Source: Stieleria marina (GTDB lineage: Bacteria > Planctomycetota > Planctomycetia > Pirellulales > Pirellulaceae). Taken from it: a DNA stretch of 64,000 nt. The notes beneath the pieces are model-generated. The model worked only from the letters and a program-made list of their open reading frames with translations, was not told where the DNA came from and made no database searches. This document shows positions 33,824 through 43,827 of this stretch, piece by piece (the first letter of the stretch is position 1; every line of letters begins with the position of its first letter). The stretch lies in contig CP036526.1 of the NCBI GenBank assembly GCA_007741555.1, positions 7,801,719 through 7,865,718 on the forward strand. The letters are read 5' to 3'. The translations under genes were made by a program, and so were the position numbers.

Positions 33824-36622
33824 TTGAGCGTGAACGAATCTCTTCAACTGCGTGCGAGTCTGCTGATCGCTGCCTGCTTGATTGGCTGCGGATCGTCGGT
33901 TGCTTGGTCAGGGGAGGCTCCCAGCCAAGAAGACCTCGCGTTCTTTGAAAAAGACGTTCGTCCCTTGTTGGTCAAACACTGCTACGAATGTCACAGCGGT
34001 AATGAAACCGACGGCGGCCTGGCCCTTGATTCGCGCGACGGACTGTTCACAGGCGGTGACTCGGGAACGGCGATCACGTCCGGCGATCCCGATGACAGCC
34101 TGCTCATCGAAGCGGTCAGTTACAAAAATCACGATTTGCAAATGCCTCCTTCGGGGCGACTAGACGATCGCGAAATCAAAACGCTCAAGCAATGGATCAA
34201 GATCGGCGTTCCTGATCCCCGCGAAGCAAGCACGCCAACTGGGCATGAGCCGAACGGGATGAGTGTTGAAGATGGGCGATCGTTTTGGGCTTTTCAGAGT
34301 GTCGGCAATCCGTCGCCGCCGACCGTCGCTGACAAAGATTGGGGCCAATCACCCATCGATGCCTTTGTGTTGGCAAAACTAGAATCTGCCAACCTATCGC
34401 CGGCAACAAAAGCCGATCGCCGTACTTTGATCCGCCGTGCCACGTTCGATCTTACAGGACTGCCGCCGACTCCCGCAGACATTGATGCCTTTGTGAGCGA
34501 CGACTCGCCAAACGCTTTTGCCGATCTGGTCGAACGACTGCTCGCTTCGCCTCAATACGGTGTCCGATGGGGACGGCATTGGCTGGACGTCGCACGTTAC
34601 GCCGATTCGAATGGCTTGGACGAGAATTTGGCATTCGGCAACGCTTGGCGTTACCGTGACTATGTCATCGACGCACTGAACAATGACAAACCGTTCGACC
34701 GTTTCCTGATTGAACAAATTGCAGGTGACTTGTTGCCTGAATCCAACCAAGAAACCAAGACCGCGACAGGCTACTTGGTGTTGGGCGCCAAGGTGCTTGC
34801 AGAACCCGATCGTGAAAAACTGGTCATGGACACGATTGACGAACAGCTAGACGCGATGGGTAAAGCGTTTCTGGGCATGACGTTTGGCTGCGTTCGTTGC
34901 CACAATCACAAATTTGATCCGATCCAACAGAGCGACTACTACGCGTTGGCGGCAATTTTCAAAGGCACCAAGACGTTTGGAGACTCCAAACAAGGTGCGA
35001 TCATGCATTGGAACGAACACACATTTGCCAATGACGAACAGACCGCTCAGATTGCCAAGGTCGACGCATCGATTGCGGAAAAGAAAAAGGCCGCGAGCTC
35101 GTTCAAAAACAAAGTGATCGCAGAAATACGCGCAAGTGCTCGAGACGCAGCGGTCGAATACTTGGTGGCCGCCACTCAGTTTAAATCGACCGCTTCGCTA
35201 AACGAAGTTGCTTCCATCGCTGAACCGCACGGGTTGCATCCGCGGATCTTGCACCATTGCCGCTTGCATCTGGAGTACCACCGCAGCGACGCTGTCTTGG
35301 TGAAATGGCATGACCTAGCGTCGCAGAGCCAATCGGTTCGCGTTCATTACACCCGCCTCTTCGCCGATGCGACGACTGCACTGGCCAGTGCCCGCAAAAA
35401 GGATCCCAAAGCAAAACGCACCGGCGACAAACTTTTGAATGAAGTCCTGGCCGTCTTAGACGATCCGTCCGGGCTGTTGGCTGTTCCGGCAAAGCCCGAA
35501 TTTGCTTTTAATGCCGACCAACTGCGTCGCTATGACGAATTGATGGAAGCAGCCCGTATCGCCGAAAGCAACGCGGACGATCTACCATCGGCGATGAGCG
35601 TCACTGACGCGACGGTCGTCAGCGAACTGCCCATCCACATTCGCGGCAGCCATCGTAATTTTGGCGAACCCGTTGCACGCGAGTTCCCCGAAGTGATGCG
35701 TACCAGTAGCGTGCGTCCAATCTTTCCAGCGAACCAAAGTGGACGTTTACAGCTCGCGCGGTGGATGGCTAGCACGCAGCATCCCCTCACGGCCCGCGTG
35801 TATGTCAACCGAATTTGGTCGTGGCATTTTGGCCGTGGCATCGTCGGTTCGACCGACAACTTCGGACTCCTGGGCGAGCGTCCATCGCATCCAGAATTGC
35901 TGGATTACTTGGCACGGTATTTCATGCAGTCTGGCTGGTCCACCAAAGAAATGCACCGACTGCTGATGAATTCCAGCGTCTACCAGATGGAATCTACCGG
36001 CAATGAGGAATCGGGAATTGCCGTCGATCCAGAGAACCATCTGCTTTGGAAATTTCCGATGCAGCGTTTGGATGCCGAACTGATTCGCGATTCAATCCTG
36101 GCCGTTTCTGGCCGACTGGACGCTACTTTGGGTGGCAAAACGGTGCCACTTCGCAATCGGCAATTTGTATTCAATCACACGTCGGTCGATCACACCAAGT
36201 ACGACTCACTTCGGCGAGCGGCTTACTTGCCAGTGATTCGCAACAACCTGTATTCGTTCTTTGCGCAATTTGATTTCCCCGATCCAACGATGCCAACGGG
36301 CACACGCAGCGCAACAGTTGTGGCTCCGCAAGCGTTGCTGATGATGAACGCCGATTTGGTGGCCGATTCAGCTGACGAATTTGCGACGCAATTGATTTCG
36401 TCACGAAGCACCGATGCAGAACGAATCGATCTGGCTTACCAAACCGCGTTTGGACGTGCTGCGACGAAAGACGAAACGAATCGAGCGATTCACTTTGTCG
36501 ACGACCTCACATCACGATCATTGACGAGGTCGGATAGCGTTGATGCCAATGCACTGCATCAAGCTTGGTCGCTTCTCAGCCAAAGTCTTTTTGCCAGCAA
36601 CGAATTCATTTTCATTAGGTAG
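33824..36622 (+). CDS. Planctomycete cytochrome c plus DUF1549/DUF1553 protein
   Basis: A 932-residue exported protein. The N-terminus has a lipobox-like L-I-G-C (Cys about residue 22), suggesting a lipoprotein. A PSCyt1 haem domain follows with C-Y-E-C-H and a distal M-P-P motif. DUF1549 spans about 180-390 (P-I-D-A-F-V-L-A-K-L, then L-T-G-L-P-P-T-P, and a second C-V-R-C-H with H-K-F-D-P-I). DUF1553 spans about 640-900 (R-L-Q-L-A-R-W-M, V-N-R-I-W-S-W-H-F-G-R-G-I-V). The molecular function is unknown; the family is nearly always paired with DUF1501, as here. Start is TTG at 33824 or GTG at 33830. First gene of a four-gene operon. Confidence 0.92.
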   Translation: MSVNESLQLRASLLIAACLIGCGSSVAWSGEAPSQEDLAFFEKDVRPLLVKHCYECHSGNETDGGLALDSRDGLFTGGDSGTAITSGDPDDSLLIEAVSYKNHDLQMPPSGRLDDREIKTLKQWIKIGVPDPREASTPTGHEPNGMSVEDGRSFWAFQSVGNPSPPTVADKDWGQSPIDAFVLAKLESANLSPATKADRRTLIRRATFDLTGLPPTPADIDAFVSDDSPNAFADLVERLLASPQYGVRWGRHWLDVARYADSNGLDENLAFGNAWRYRDYVIDALNNDKPFDRFLIEQIAGDLLPESNQETKTATGYLVLGAKVLAEPDREKLVMDTIDEQLDAMGKAFLGMTFGCVRCHNHKFDPIQQSDYYALAAIFKGTKTFGDSKQGAIMHWNEHTFANDEQTAQIAKVDASIAEKKKAASSFKNKVIAEIRASARDAAVEYLVAATQFKSTASLNEVASIAEPHGLHPRILHHCRLHLEYHRSDAVLVKWHDLASQSQSVRVHYTRLFADATTALASARKKDPKAKRTGDKLLNEVLAVLDDPSGLLAVPAKPEFAFNADQLRRYDELMEAARIAESNADDLPSAMSVTDATVVSELPIHIRGSHRNFGEPVAREFPEVMRTSSVRPIFPANQSGRLQLARWMASTQHPLTARVYVNRIWSWHFGRGIVGSTDNFGLLGERPSHPELLDYLARYFMQSGWSTKEMHRLLMNSSVYQMESTGNEESGIAVDPENHLLWKFPMQRLDAELIRDSILAVSGRLDATLGGKTVPLRNRQFVFNHTSVDHTKYDSLRRAAYLPVIRNNLYSFFAQFDFPDPTMPTGTRSATVVAPQALLMMNADLVADSADEFATQLISSRSTDAERIDLAYQTAFGRAATKDETNRAIHFVDDLTSRSLTRSDSVDANALHQAWSLLSQSLFASNEFIFIR

Positions 36623-36628
36623 TCATCC

Positions 36629-38044
36629 GTGAACACCCATGAATTGCAATCGCGACGAAGACTGCTAAAAACGTCAGCAATCGGATTTGGCCATCTAGCG
36701 CTCAGCTCGCTGCTGCACGAACAGGCACAGGCTGAAGCTCCGGTCGAATCGCCGTTGGCGGCGAAGATTCCGCACATCGCGGCACGCGCCAAGCGAATTG
36801 TTTTCTTGTTCATGAAAGGTGGTCCGTCGCACGTTGATACGTTTGACCCCAAACCTTTGCTGACTCGTGACGATGGCAAGCCGCTACCATTTGATTTGCC
36901 TCGAGTCACGTTCGCCAAGCAATCCAATTTGCTGAAATCGCCTTGGAAATTCAAGCAGTTTGGTCAAAGTGGTTTGCCGGTCAGCGAACTGTTTCCGCAC
37001 GTCGCAAAACACGTCGACGACCTCTGCGTTTTGCGAAGCCTGCATGGCACCAACCCGGCTCACGGTGGCGCACTTCTGAAAATGCATACCGGTAGCGACC
37101 AGTTTGTCCGCCCCAGTCTTGGGTCGTGGGTGACCTACGGACTGGGAACCGAGAATCAAAACTTGCCGGCATTTGTCACGATTTGTCCAACGCTGGCTCA
37201 TGGTGGTGTAAACAACTGGGGGTCAGCGTTTTTGCCGGCATATTGCCAGGGCACGCCGATTGGCAACGCCAGCTTGTCCGCGTCCAAAGCAAAGGTCAAA
37301 CACATTCGCAACGAGCGAATCGATCCCCAGATGCAGCGACGTCAGTTGGATCTGATCGCTGCAATGAATCGCGATCACTTGTCGGTCGCCGGTCGCAATG
37401 CAGCGTTGGAAGGGCGACTCAATGCATTTGAACTCGCGTTTCGAATGCAATCGACGATGCCCGAGGTACAGGACTTGGAATCCGAAACCGAACTCACTCA
37501 GCGGATGTACGGGATTGATGACCCGATCACCGAAGACTTTGGACGACAATGCTTGCTCGCTCGCCGATTCCTGGAACGCGGCGTGCGGTTTGTGCAAGTG
37601 ACGCACAGTGATAGCGAAGTGCAGTGGGACCAGCACAGCAATCTGTACAAAGGGCATACCAAAAACGCGGTCGAAGTGGACAAGCCGATCGCTGGCTTCT
37701 TGGCTGATCTGAAAGCTCGGGGGCTGCTGAAAGACACACTGGTTCTGTGGGGCGGCGAGTTTGGCCGCACCCCCACTGCGCAAGGCAACAATGGACGGGA
37801 CCACAATCCGCACGGCTTCACGATGTGGATGGCTGGCGGAGGCGTCAAAGGTGGCTACGCGTATGGCGCAACCGACGAATATGGTTACTACGCCGTCGAA
37901 AACAAAATGCATGTCCACGACCTTCATGCAACCATTTTGCACTTGCTGGGCATGGATCACGAACGATTGACCTATCGATACGCGGGTCGCGATTTTCGAC
38001 TAACGGATGTCGCTGGTGTCGTCGCCGATGACATCTTTGCGTGA
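36629..38044 (+). CDS. DUF1501 exported protein (sulfatase/alkaline-phosphatase superfamily fold)
   Basis: A 471-residue protein with a Tat-type N-terminus (R-R-R-L-L-K-T-S, Ala-rich to Q-A-Q-A). DUF1501 belongs to the alkaline phosphatase-like superfamily. Characteristic pieces are F-L-F-M-K-G-G-P-S-H-V-D-T-F-D-P-K and W-G-G-E-F-G-R-T-P, then G-R-D-H-N-P-H-G-F. The start is GTG, 6 bases after the previous stop, so co-translated or tightly coupled. It is the usual partner of DUF1549/DUF1553 proteins. Its substrate is unknown; context with a sulfatase suggests degradation of sulfated material. Confidence 0.93.
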   Translation: MNTHELQSRRRLLKTSAIGFGHLALSSLLHEQAQAEAPVESPLAAKIPHIAARAKRIVFLFMKGGPSHVDTFDPKPLLTRDDGKPLPFDLPRVTFAKQSNLLKSPWKFKQFGQSGLPVSELFPHVAKHVDDLCVLRSLHGTNPAHGGALLKMHTGSDQFVRPSLGSWVTYGLGTENQNLPAFVTICPTLAHGGVNNWGSAFLPAYCQGTPIGNASLSASKAKVKHIRNERIDPQMQRRQLDLIAAMNRDHLSVAGRNAALEGRLNAFELAFRMQSTMPEVQDLESETELTQRMYGIDDPITEDFGRQCLLARRFLERGVRFVQVTHSDSEVQWDQHSNLYKGHTKNAVEVDKPIAGFLADLKARGLLKDTLVLWGGEFGRTPTAQGNNGRDHNPHGFTMWMAGGGVKGGYAYGATDEYGYYAVENKMHVHDLHATILHLLGMDHERLTYRYAGRDFRLTDVAGVVADDIFA

Positions 38045-38077
38045 TGCCGCTGTATTTTCCAACAAGAGAAACCTGAA

Positions 38078-39529
38078 GTGACGAAAACCTCCGTTGCCTG
38101 GCTAGGAATTTGCCTCCTCACGACTTGGTGTGCCGCGACGTCCGATGCCGTCCCTCCCAACGTTTTGCTAATCGTGTCCGACGATCAGGGATACAACGAT
38201 CTGGGCGTTCTGGGAAACGGCATCATCACTCCGAATCTAGATCGGCTTGCCAAAGAAGGCACGCGGTTGACGAATTTTTATGTCGCATGGCCTGCCTGCA
38301 CGCCGTCGCGTGCCGCGCTGTTGACGGGACGTTACCCACAGCGCAACGGGATCTACGACATGATCCGCAACGAAGCGCCTGATTATGGGCACAAGTACAC
38401 GCACGAAGAGTATCAAGTTTCATTTGAACGCATCGGCGGAATGGATTTGCGAGAGACGCTGTTGCCGGAGGTCTTGGGGACCGCCGGGTATAAAAGCGGC
38501 ATCTTCGGTAAGTGGGACTTGGGCACACTCAAGCGATACTTGCCAACTTCGCGTGGCTTCGATGATTTCTACGGGTTCGTTAACACAGGCGTCGACTACT
38601 ACACGCACGAACGGTACGGCGTGCCAAGCATGTATCGAAATTTGACGCCGACGACCAAAGACAAAGGCACTTACTGCACGGAGCTGTTTGAACGCGAAGC
38701 ACTACGCTTTCTGGATGAACACGCCGGCACGGCGCCGTTCTTTTTGTACCTTCCGTTCAACGCACCTCATGGCTCATCGGCCCTGGATCCCAAAATTCGC
38801 TCCTCTGTTCAGGCTCCCGAGAAGTACAAGGAGATGTACCCGCCTGTTGAAAACGAGTTTCGCGTCCGAGATCGCTATCGCTATGCCGCCCCCGCGACCG
38901 TTGTGACGCAGGAGGCCCGTACGCGCGACTACCGTGCTGCCGTGACATGCATGGACGAATCCATCGGAAAAATCATCCAAAGCATCGAATCAAAGGGGCT
39001 GCTGGACAACACAATTGTCGTGTTCTTTTCTGACAACGGAGGCGGCGGCGGAAGCGATAATGCGCCGCTGCATGGAAAGAAGGGCGACACCTGGGAAGGC
39101 GGTATTCGCGTGCCGTGCTTGGTGCGTTGGCCAGCGGGCAACGTTCCGGCCGGAGGGGTTAACGATGCGTTCTTGACCAGTCTGGAGATCGTCCCGAGCC
39201 TGGCGTCTGTGTCGGGCGCGGAATTGTCGTCGCAAAATAAACTGGACGGTTTCGATTGGTGGCCGACACTGCGAGACGGCCAGCCTTCGCCACGCACCGA
39301 GATGTTTTGGAAACGCAAAGATTCAATCGGTGCCCGCGTGGATAACTGGAAATGGGTCGTCGTGAAAGGACAGTCCAAAGGTCTGTTCAATTTAGACACG
39401 GACATTGGCGAAACGAACGACCTGTCGCAACAGCATCCCAAAATCCTCGACCGACTCAAAAAACGATACCACGCTTGGCTCAGTGAAATGGACGACGCTG
39501 AACCGCGCGGTCCGTTTCGCGACTTTTAG
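38078..39529 (+). CDS. Secreted type I sulfatase
   Basis: A 483-residue sulfatase with a signal peptide (ending S-D-A). The formylglycine motif is C-T-P-S-R-A-A-L-L-T-G-R. Metal residues are in L-I-V-S-D-D-Q-G-Y and F-F-S-D-N-G-G-G-G-G. The arrangement is that of arylsulfatase A-like enzymes. Start is GTG, about 33 bases after the DUF1501 stop. Third gene of the operon; the FGE-like fusion at the left edge of the window could be a maturase candidate, but nothing links them beyond family knowledge. Confidence 0.93.
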   Translation: MTKTSVAWLGICLLTTWCAATSDAVPPNVLLIVSDDQGYNDLGVLGNGIITPNLDRLAKEGTRLTNFYVAWPACTPSRAALLTGRYPQRNGIYDMIRNEAPDYGHKYTHEEYQVSFERIGGMDLRETLLPEVLGTAGYKSGIFGKWDLGTLKRYLPTSRGFDDFYGFVNTGVDYYTHERYGVPSMYRNLTPTTKDKGTYCTELFEREALRFLDEHAGTAPFFLYLPFNAPHGSSALDPKIRSSVQAPEKYKEMYPPVENEFRVRDRYRYAAPATVVTQEARTRDYRAAVTCMDESIGKIIQSIESKGLLDNTIVVFFSDNGGGGGSDNAPLHGKKGDTWEGGIRVPCLVRWPAGNVPAGGVNDAFLTSLEIVPSLASVSGAELSSQNKLDGFDWWPTLRDGQPSPRTEMFWKRKDSIGARVDNWKWVVVKGQSKGLFNLDTDIGETNDLSQQHPKILDRLKKRYHAWLSEMDDAEPRGPFRDF

Positions 39530-39561
39530 ACCTTCCTGTTTTTGAACCTTTAAGCTGATCA

Positions 39562-40974
39562 ATGCAAATGCCTACCAAGATCCTGCTTTTGTTGCTCGTC
39601 GTATGCTGTGCGGTGCCATCACCAGCCGAAGACAAACGTGCCTTTCGAGCCGGCGCTGCCATTGCCGATATCACGCCACCGCTGGGCGAGAAAGTCGTCG
39701 GCAGCTTTTCACCTTTTCCGGCCAGCAATATCCACGACGCACTGCATGCCAGGTGCTTATGTCTGGACGACGGCGAAACAAAACTGTTTTTCGTCCTATG
39801 TGACAACGTTGGAATTGTCAAAGAGGTCTACGACCAGGCTCGCTCGGAGATTGCAGCCAAAAGCGATATCGACGCGGAGCAAATACTGATGGCCGCAACG
39901 CATACCCATTCGGCATGCGTGTCGACGTCGCCGAAGTACTCGCCCATCATCGCCAAGGGAATCGTCGAGGCTGTTTTGGCGGCGAACAAAAACCTACAGC
40001 CAGCACGTATCGGCTGGGGCGGTATCGACGAGTCATCAGAGCTGAACAACCGACGTTGGTACATCAAAGAAGCCAAACACCGAACCAATCCCTTTGGTGG
40101 CGTCGATACCGTTCGCATGAATCCGCCACGCAACCATCCGACACTGGTCGCTCCGGCGGGGCCCGTCGATCCTGAAATTTCATTCATCAGCGTGCAGTCC
40201 ACCAACGGGACGCCGATCGCGCTGTTGGCGAACTATTCGCTTCACTATGTTGGCGGCGTGCCGCGAGGCGATGTTTCGGCGGACTACTTTGGTGTATTTG
40301 CCGATTCGATTGGCCCCATGATTGGCGCTAAAGACGATTCGCCGTTCGTGGGAATGATGTCCAACGGTACCAGCGGCGACGTCAACAACATTGACTTTCG
40401 CTTTAGTTCTCGCGACCCGAAGCAAACTTATGAGAAGTATGAGAAGATTGACGAAGTCGCCCAGAAGGTCGCAAAGAAAGTCGCCGAAGCACACGCGAAT
40501 ATCTCGTTCAGAGACTGGGTGCCACTTGGCGTACGACGCAGCGAACTAACGTTAAAGGTTCGTAAGCCGGACGAAGCCATGCAGGCGTACTTTGCAAACT
40601 TAAAGGTCCCCGAGAATGAAAAGTTTGCCTACCACCGCCACGAAAAAACCTATGCCGATCGCGTTCAAGCTCTGCTGGAAGGCCCCGATGAATACGTCGT
40701 TCCGTTGCAGGCGATGCGAATCGGAGATCTAGCGATTGCGTCGATCCCATTTGAAGTGATCACGGAAATCGGACTTGAGCTGAAGACGCTTGCTCCCTTG
40801 GAAGACATGTTCACAATTGAACTGGCCAACGATTCCCGCGGTTACCTACCAACGCCAAGGCAGCACAAACTAGGTGGTTATGAAACATGGATGGGAACGA
40901 ATCGCGTGCAGAAAGACGCGTCGGAACTGATCGTCAAAGAACTGCTCTCGATGATGCAGCAACTGGCTGAGTAA
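39562..40974 (+). CDS. Secreted neutral/alkaline ceramidase N-terminal-domain-like protein
   Basis: A 470-residue protein with a signal peptide (ending S-P-A). It shows the neutral ceramidase-like N-terminal pattern: A-A-I-A-D-I-T-P-P near the start, H-A-R-C-L-C-L-D-D-G, and a zinc-type A-A-T-H-T-H-S motif near residue 115. The C-terminal beta domain of true ceramidases is absent, so hydrolysis of ceramide is doubtful; such planctomycete proteins are annotated only by this domain. It is last in the operon, and its stop lies 4 bases from the stop of the convergent nucleoside transporter gene. Confidence 0.85.
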   Translation: MQMPTKILLLLLVVCCAVPSPAEDKRAFRAGAAIADITPPLGEKVVGSFSPFPASNIHDALHARCLCLDDGETKLFFVLCDNVGIVKEVYDQARSEIAAKSDIDAEQILMAATHTHSACVSTSPKYSPIIAKGIVEAVLAANKNLQPARIGWGGIDESSELNNRRWYIKEAKHRTNPFGGVDTVRMNPPRNHPTLVAPAGPVDPEISFISVQSTNGTPIALLANYSLHYVGGVPRGDVSADYFGVFADSIGPMIGAKDDSPFVGMMSNGTSGDVNNIDFRFSSRDPKQTYEKYEKIDEVAQKVAKKVAEAHANISFRDWVPLGVRRSELTLKVRKPDEAMQAYFANLKVPENEKFAYHRHEKTYADRVQALLEGPDEYVVPLQAMRIGDLAIASIPFEVITEIGLELKTLAPLEDMFTIELANDSRGYLPTPRQHKLGGYETWMGTNRVQKDASELIVKELLSMMQQLAE

Positions 40975-40978
40975 TCAG

Positions 40979-42445
40979 TTACCGAAGGATGCCGTACATC
41001 ACACCAGCGACGCAGGCGGTCATGCAGCACGCAAGCATGCCGCCAATCATGGCTCGCAGACCTAATTGCGCGATGTCGTTTTTGCGATTAGGCGCCAAGG
41101 GACCGATGCCTCCCATCTGGATTCCAATGGCTCCAAAGTTGGAGAACCCACACAGTGCGTAGGTCAGGATCACTTTGCTTCGTTCGCTCAGACTTTGCGA
41201 ATCTTCGCCTAGCAATTGCAGATACGCTACGAATTCGTTGATGACCATCTTCTTGCCCAGGAGGTCGCCAGCGATCGAGCAGTCTTTGGATTCGATCCCC
41301 ATGATCCAGGCGAGAGGATAAAAGACCGTTCCAAAGATTTTGGCCAAGGATACATCGAGGCCGACGAGCCCGCCTGCGCCTTGCAGCAGAATGTCAATGA
41401 ACATGATCAGCGCCAAAAACGCGATCAACATGGCAGCAATATTCAGCGCCAACTGCAAGCCTTCGCTGGCTCCGTTGGCGGCAGCTTGCAACAGGTTGGT
41501 GGCGTTCTGTTCCATCTTTGCTTCGGCGGCGTCGACCGTTTGAGGCGTTTCGGTTTCGGGCTGAAGGATCTTTGCCAATACCAAAGCTGCTGGCGCGGAG
41601 ATGATCGATGCGGTCAGGAGATGACCGGCGCTAATCCCAACACTGGCAAAGATCGCCATCAGGCTGCCGCTAATCGTGGCAAAACCGCCGACCATCAGCG
41701 CATTCAATTCGCTGCGAGTCATCGATGCGATGTAGGGCTTCACGACCAGGGGAGCTTCGGTGTGTCCTACCAATACATTTGCAGCGGCGGCTAAGCTTTC
41801 GGCACCGCTGACTCGCAAAGTCTTTTGCATGACCCAGGCCATCAGACGAATCAATCGCTGCATCACCCCCAAGTAGTACAGCACGCTCATCAGGGACGCG
41901 AAGAAAATGACCGTTGGCAAAACGCCAAAAGCAAAGGTCGTCAGGATCGCACGGGCATGCGTTTGATTGTCGTCAGCATCCCCATCAGGATTGGCTGAAA
42001 AGACGAACCCGGTTCCTGCTTCGACACTTCGTTTGATAACGCTGAAAAACGACTCAACGACATAGAACACCACTCCGTTTCGAAACCGGGGCAATTCGAT
42101 ACCGCCGGCGATCTGTTCGTCGACTTGGCTGATCGTAAAGCGTTCTTCGTCGACGGCGGTTTGCAAGTCACCGACGGTCAGCACGTCGTTTTCAAAACGG
42201 CCCGCCACCGAGGCCGTGGCGTCGGCCTGCGTGACAAGCTGCTGATACGACGTAAACGTTTTGGGAAACGTCCAGGTCTGCGAATTGAAAAACACCGCGG
42301 CCAGAGCGACCTGAAGCCCAATGCCCATGGTGACCAGACGCCAAGAAATACGGCGGCGATCACTGCTAAGCACGACGGCGATGCCAATCATCACAAAAAT
42401 GCCCAGCAAGCTGATGGCATTTAAGTGAGAGACATTGGCAATCAT
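40979..42445 (-). CDS. Concentrative nucleoside transporter (NupC/CNT family)
   Basis: A 488-residue inner-membrane nucleoside symporter. Family parts: N-terminal helices; the gate region (F-A-F-G-V-L-P-T-V-I-F-F-A-S-L-M-S-V-L-Y-Y), G-H-T-E-A-P-L-V-V-K-P-Y (usually G-Q-T-E), I-S-G-S-L-M-A-I, and N-E-F-V-A-Y-L-Q-L near the C-terminus. It carries a hydrophilic insertion of about 60 residues (about 57-115) between the first helices, longer than in E. coli NupC. Coupling is to sodium or protons. It lies 62 bases downstream of citrate synthase on the same strand and may be co-transcribed. Confidence 0.92.
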   Translation of the reverse strand: MIANVSHLNAISLLGIFVMIGIAVVLSSDRRRISWRLVTMGIGLQVALAAVFFNSQTWTFPKTFTSYQQLVTQADATASVAGRFENDVLTVGDLQTAVDEERFTISQVDEQIAGGIELPRFRNGVVFYVVESFFSVIKRSVEAGTGFVFSANPDGDADDNQTHARAILTTFAFGVLPTVIFFASLMSVLYYLGVMQRLIRLMAWVMQKTLRVSGAESLAAAANVLVGHTEAPLVVKPYIASMTRSELNALMVGGFATISGSLMAIFASVGISAGHLLTASIISAPAALVLAKILQPETETPQTVDAAEAKMEQNATNLLQAAANGASEGLQLALNIAAMLIAFLALIMFIDILLQGAGGLVGLDVSLAKIFGTVFYPLAWIMGIESKDCSIAGDLLGKKMVINEFVAYLQLLGEDSQSLSERSKVILTYALCGFSNFGAIGIQMGGIGPLAPNRKNDIAQLGLRAMIGGMLACCMTACVAGVMYGILR

Positions 42446-42507
42446 GCGGAGCCTTCAAACGGGAGAGCACTTGGCGACCAGCGCCTGCTGATAGAGGTCG
42501 GCGCCTG

Positions 42508-43827
42508 CTAGTTGCGGTCGGACAGAGGCTTGAACTCTCGTTCGGTCGATCCAGTGTAGATCTGTCGCGGTCGGTTGATTCGCTTCGAAGGACTGCTGTG
42601 CATTTCGCTCCAGTGAGCAATCCAACCTGGCAGTCGCCCAATCGCAAACAAGACCGTAAACATCTGAACGGGAATGCCCAGTGCTCGGTAGATGACGCCC
42701 GAGTAGAAATCAACGTTGGGATACAGGTTACGGTCTTTGAAGTAATCGTCTTCCAAAGCAACTTGTTCCAACTGCTGAGCAATCTTGAACAATGGATCGT
42801 CCAAATTCAGCTTGGCTAACAACTTGTCGCAGCTCTTACGAATGATGGTCGCCCGTGGATCAAAGTTTTTGTAAACACGGTGACCAAAACCCATCAGGCG
42901 GAAACCGTCGGTTTTGTCCTTTGCCATGCGAACGTACTTTTCGACATCTCCCCCATCGGCGGCGATCTGCTCCAGCATGTTCACGCAAGCTTCATTTGCT
43001 CCACCGTGCAGTGGTCCCCACAAAGCACCGATGCCAGCGGATATCGACGCAAACAAGTTGGCGTTGCTACTGCCGACCATTCGTACCGTCGACGTGCTGC
43101 AGTTTTGTTCGTGATCCGCGTGGACGATCAGCAACAGGTTCAACGCTTCGGCAAAGTCGGGATCCACCATGTGTTCGTTTGCCGGCGTGGCGAACATCAT
43201 GTGGAGGAAATTTTCGCAGTAGTCCAAACTGTTGTTCGGATACATGAACGGCTGGCCGACGGATTTCTTGTAACTGTAGGCCGCAATCGTTGGCAGTTTG
43301 GCCAGAAGCCGATAGATCGAAATTTCGACCTGCTCTTTGTCGGCCGGATCCATGCTGTCTTGATAGAAAGTCGACAGGGCACCCACAACGCTGCTCAGGA
43401 TCGCCATCGGGTGAGCATCACGCGGAAACCCGTTGTAAAACGACCGCATGTCTTCGTGGATCATCGTATGATCGCGGATACCTTCGCGAAACTCTTTGAT
43501 CTGAGCTTCGTTGGGCAAGTCGCCGTAGATCAGCAAGTAAGCGACTTCGACAAAATCGCAGTTCGCGGCGAGTTCTTCGATAGCGTAACCGCGATACCGC
43601 AGGACGCCTTCTTCTCCATTGAGAAACGTAATTGCACTGCGGGTACTGCCCGTGTTCACGAATCCTTCGTCGAGCGTGACCAAGCCAGTTTCTTTGCGGA
43701 GCGAACTGATGTCGATTCCACGTTCGCCTTCGCTGCCTTCCACCACGGGAAGTTCGATTACCTGGTCGCCATATTTGATTTGAACTGTACCGGCATTTTG
43801 GACGTCCAAGTTAACTGTCGAAGTCAT
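42508..43827 (-). CDS. gltA: Citrate synthase
   Basis: A 439-residue type II citrate synthase that condenses oxaloacetate and acetyl-CoA, the first step of the TCA cycle. The catalytic residues are present: His in P-L-H-G-G-A-N, His in G-F-G-H-R-V-Y-K, and Asp in N-V-D-F-Y-S-G. The N-terminal beta domain typical of Gram-negative hexameric enzymes is there (G-F-V-N-T-G-S-T-R-S-A-I-T-F-L-N-G-E-E-G). Length is normal. Start ATG at 43827. Confidence 0.96.
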   Translation of the reverse strand: MTSTVNLDVQNAGTVQIKYGDQVIELPVVEGSEGERGIDISSLRKETGLVTLDEGFVNTGSTRSAITFLNGEEGVLRYRGYAIEELAANCDFVEVAYLLIYGDLPNEAQIKEFREGIRDHTMIHEDMRSFYNGFPRDAHPMAILSSVVGALSTFYQDSMDPADKEQVEISIYRLLAKLPTIAAYSYKKSVGQPFMYPNNSLDYCENFLHMMFATPANEHMVDPDFAEALNLLLIVHADHEQNCSTSTVRMVGSSNANLFASISAGIGALWGPLHGGANEACVNMLEQIAADGGDVEKYVRMAKDKTDGFRLMGFGHRVYKNFDPRATIIRKSCDKLLAKLNLDDPLFKIAQQLEQVALEDDYFKDRNLYPNVDFYSGVIYRALGIPVQMFTVLFAIGRLPGWIAHWSEMHSSPSKRINRPRQIYTGSTEREFKPLSDRN

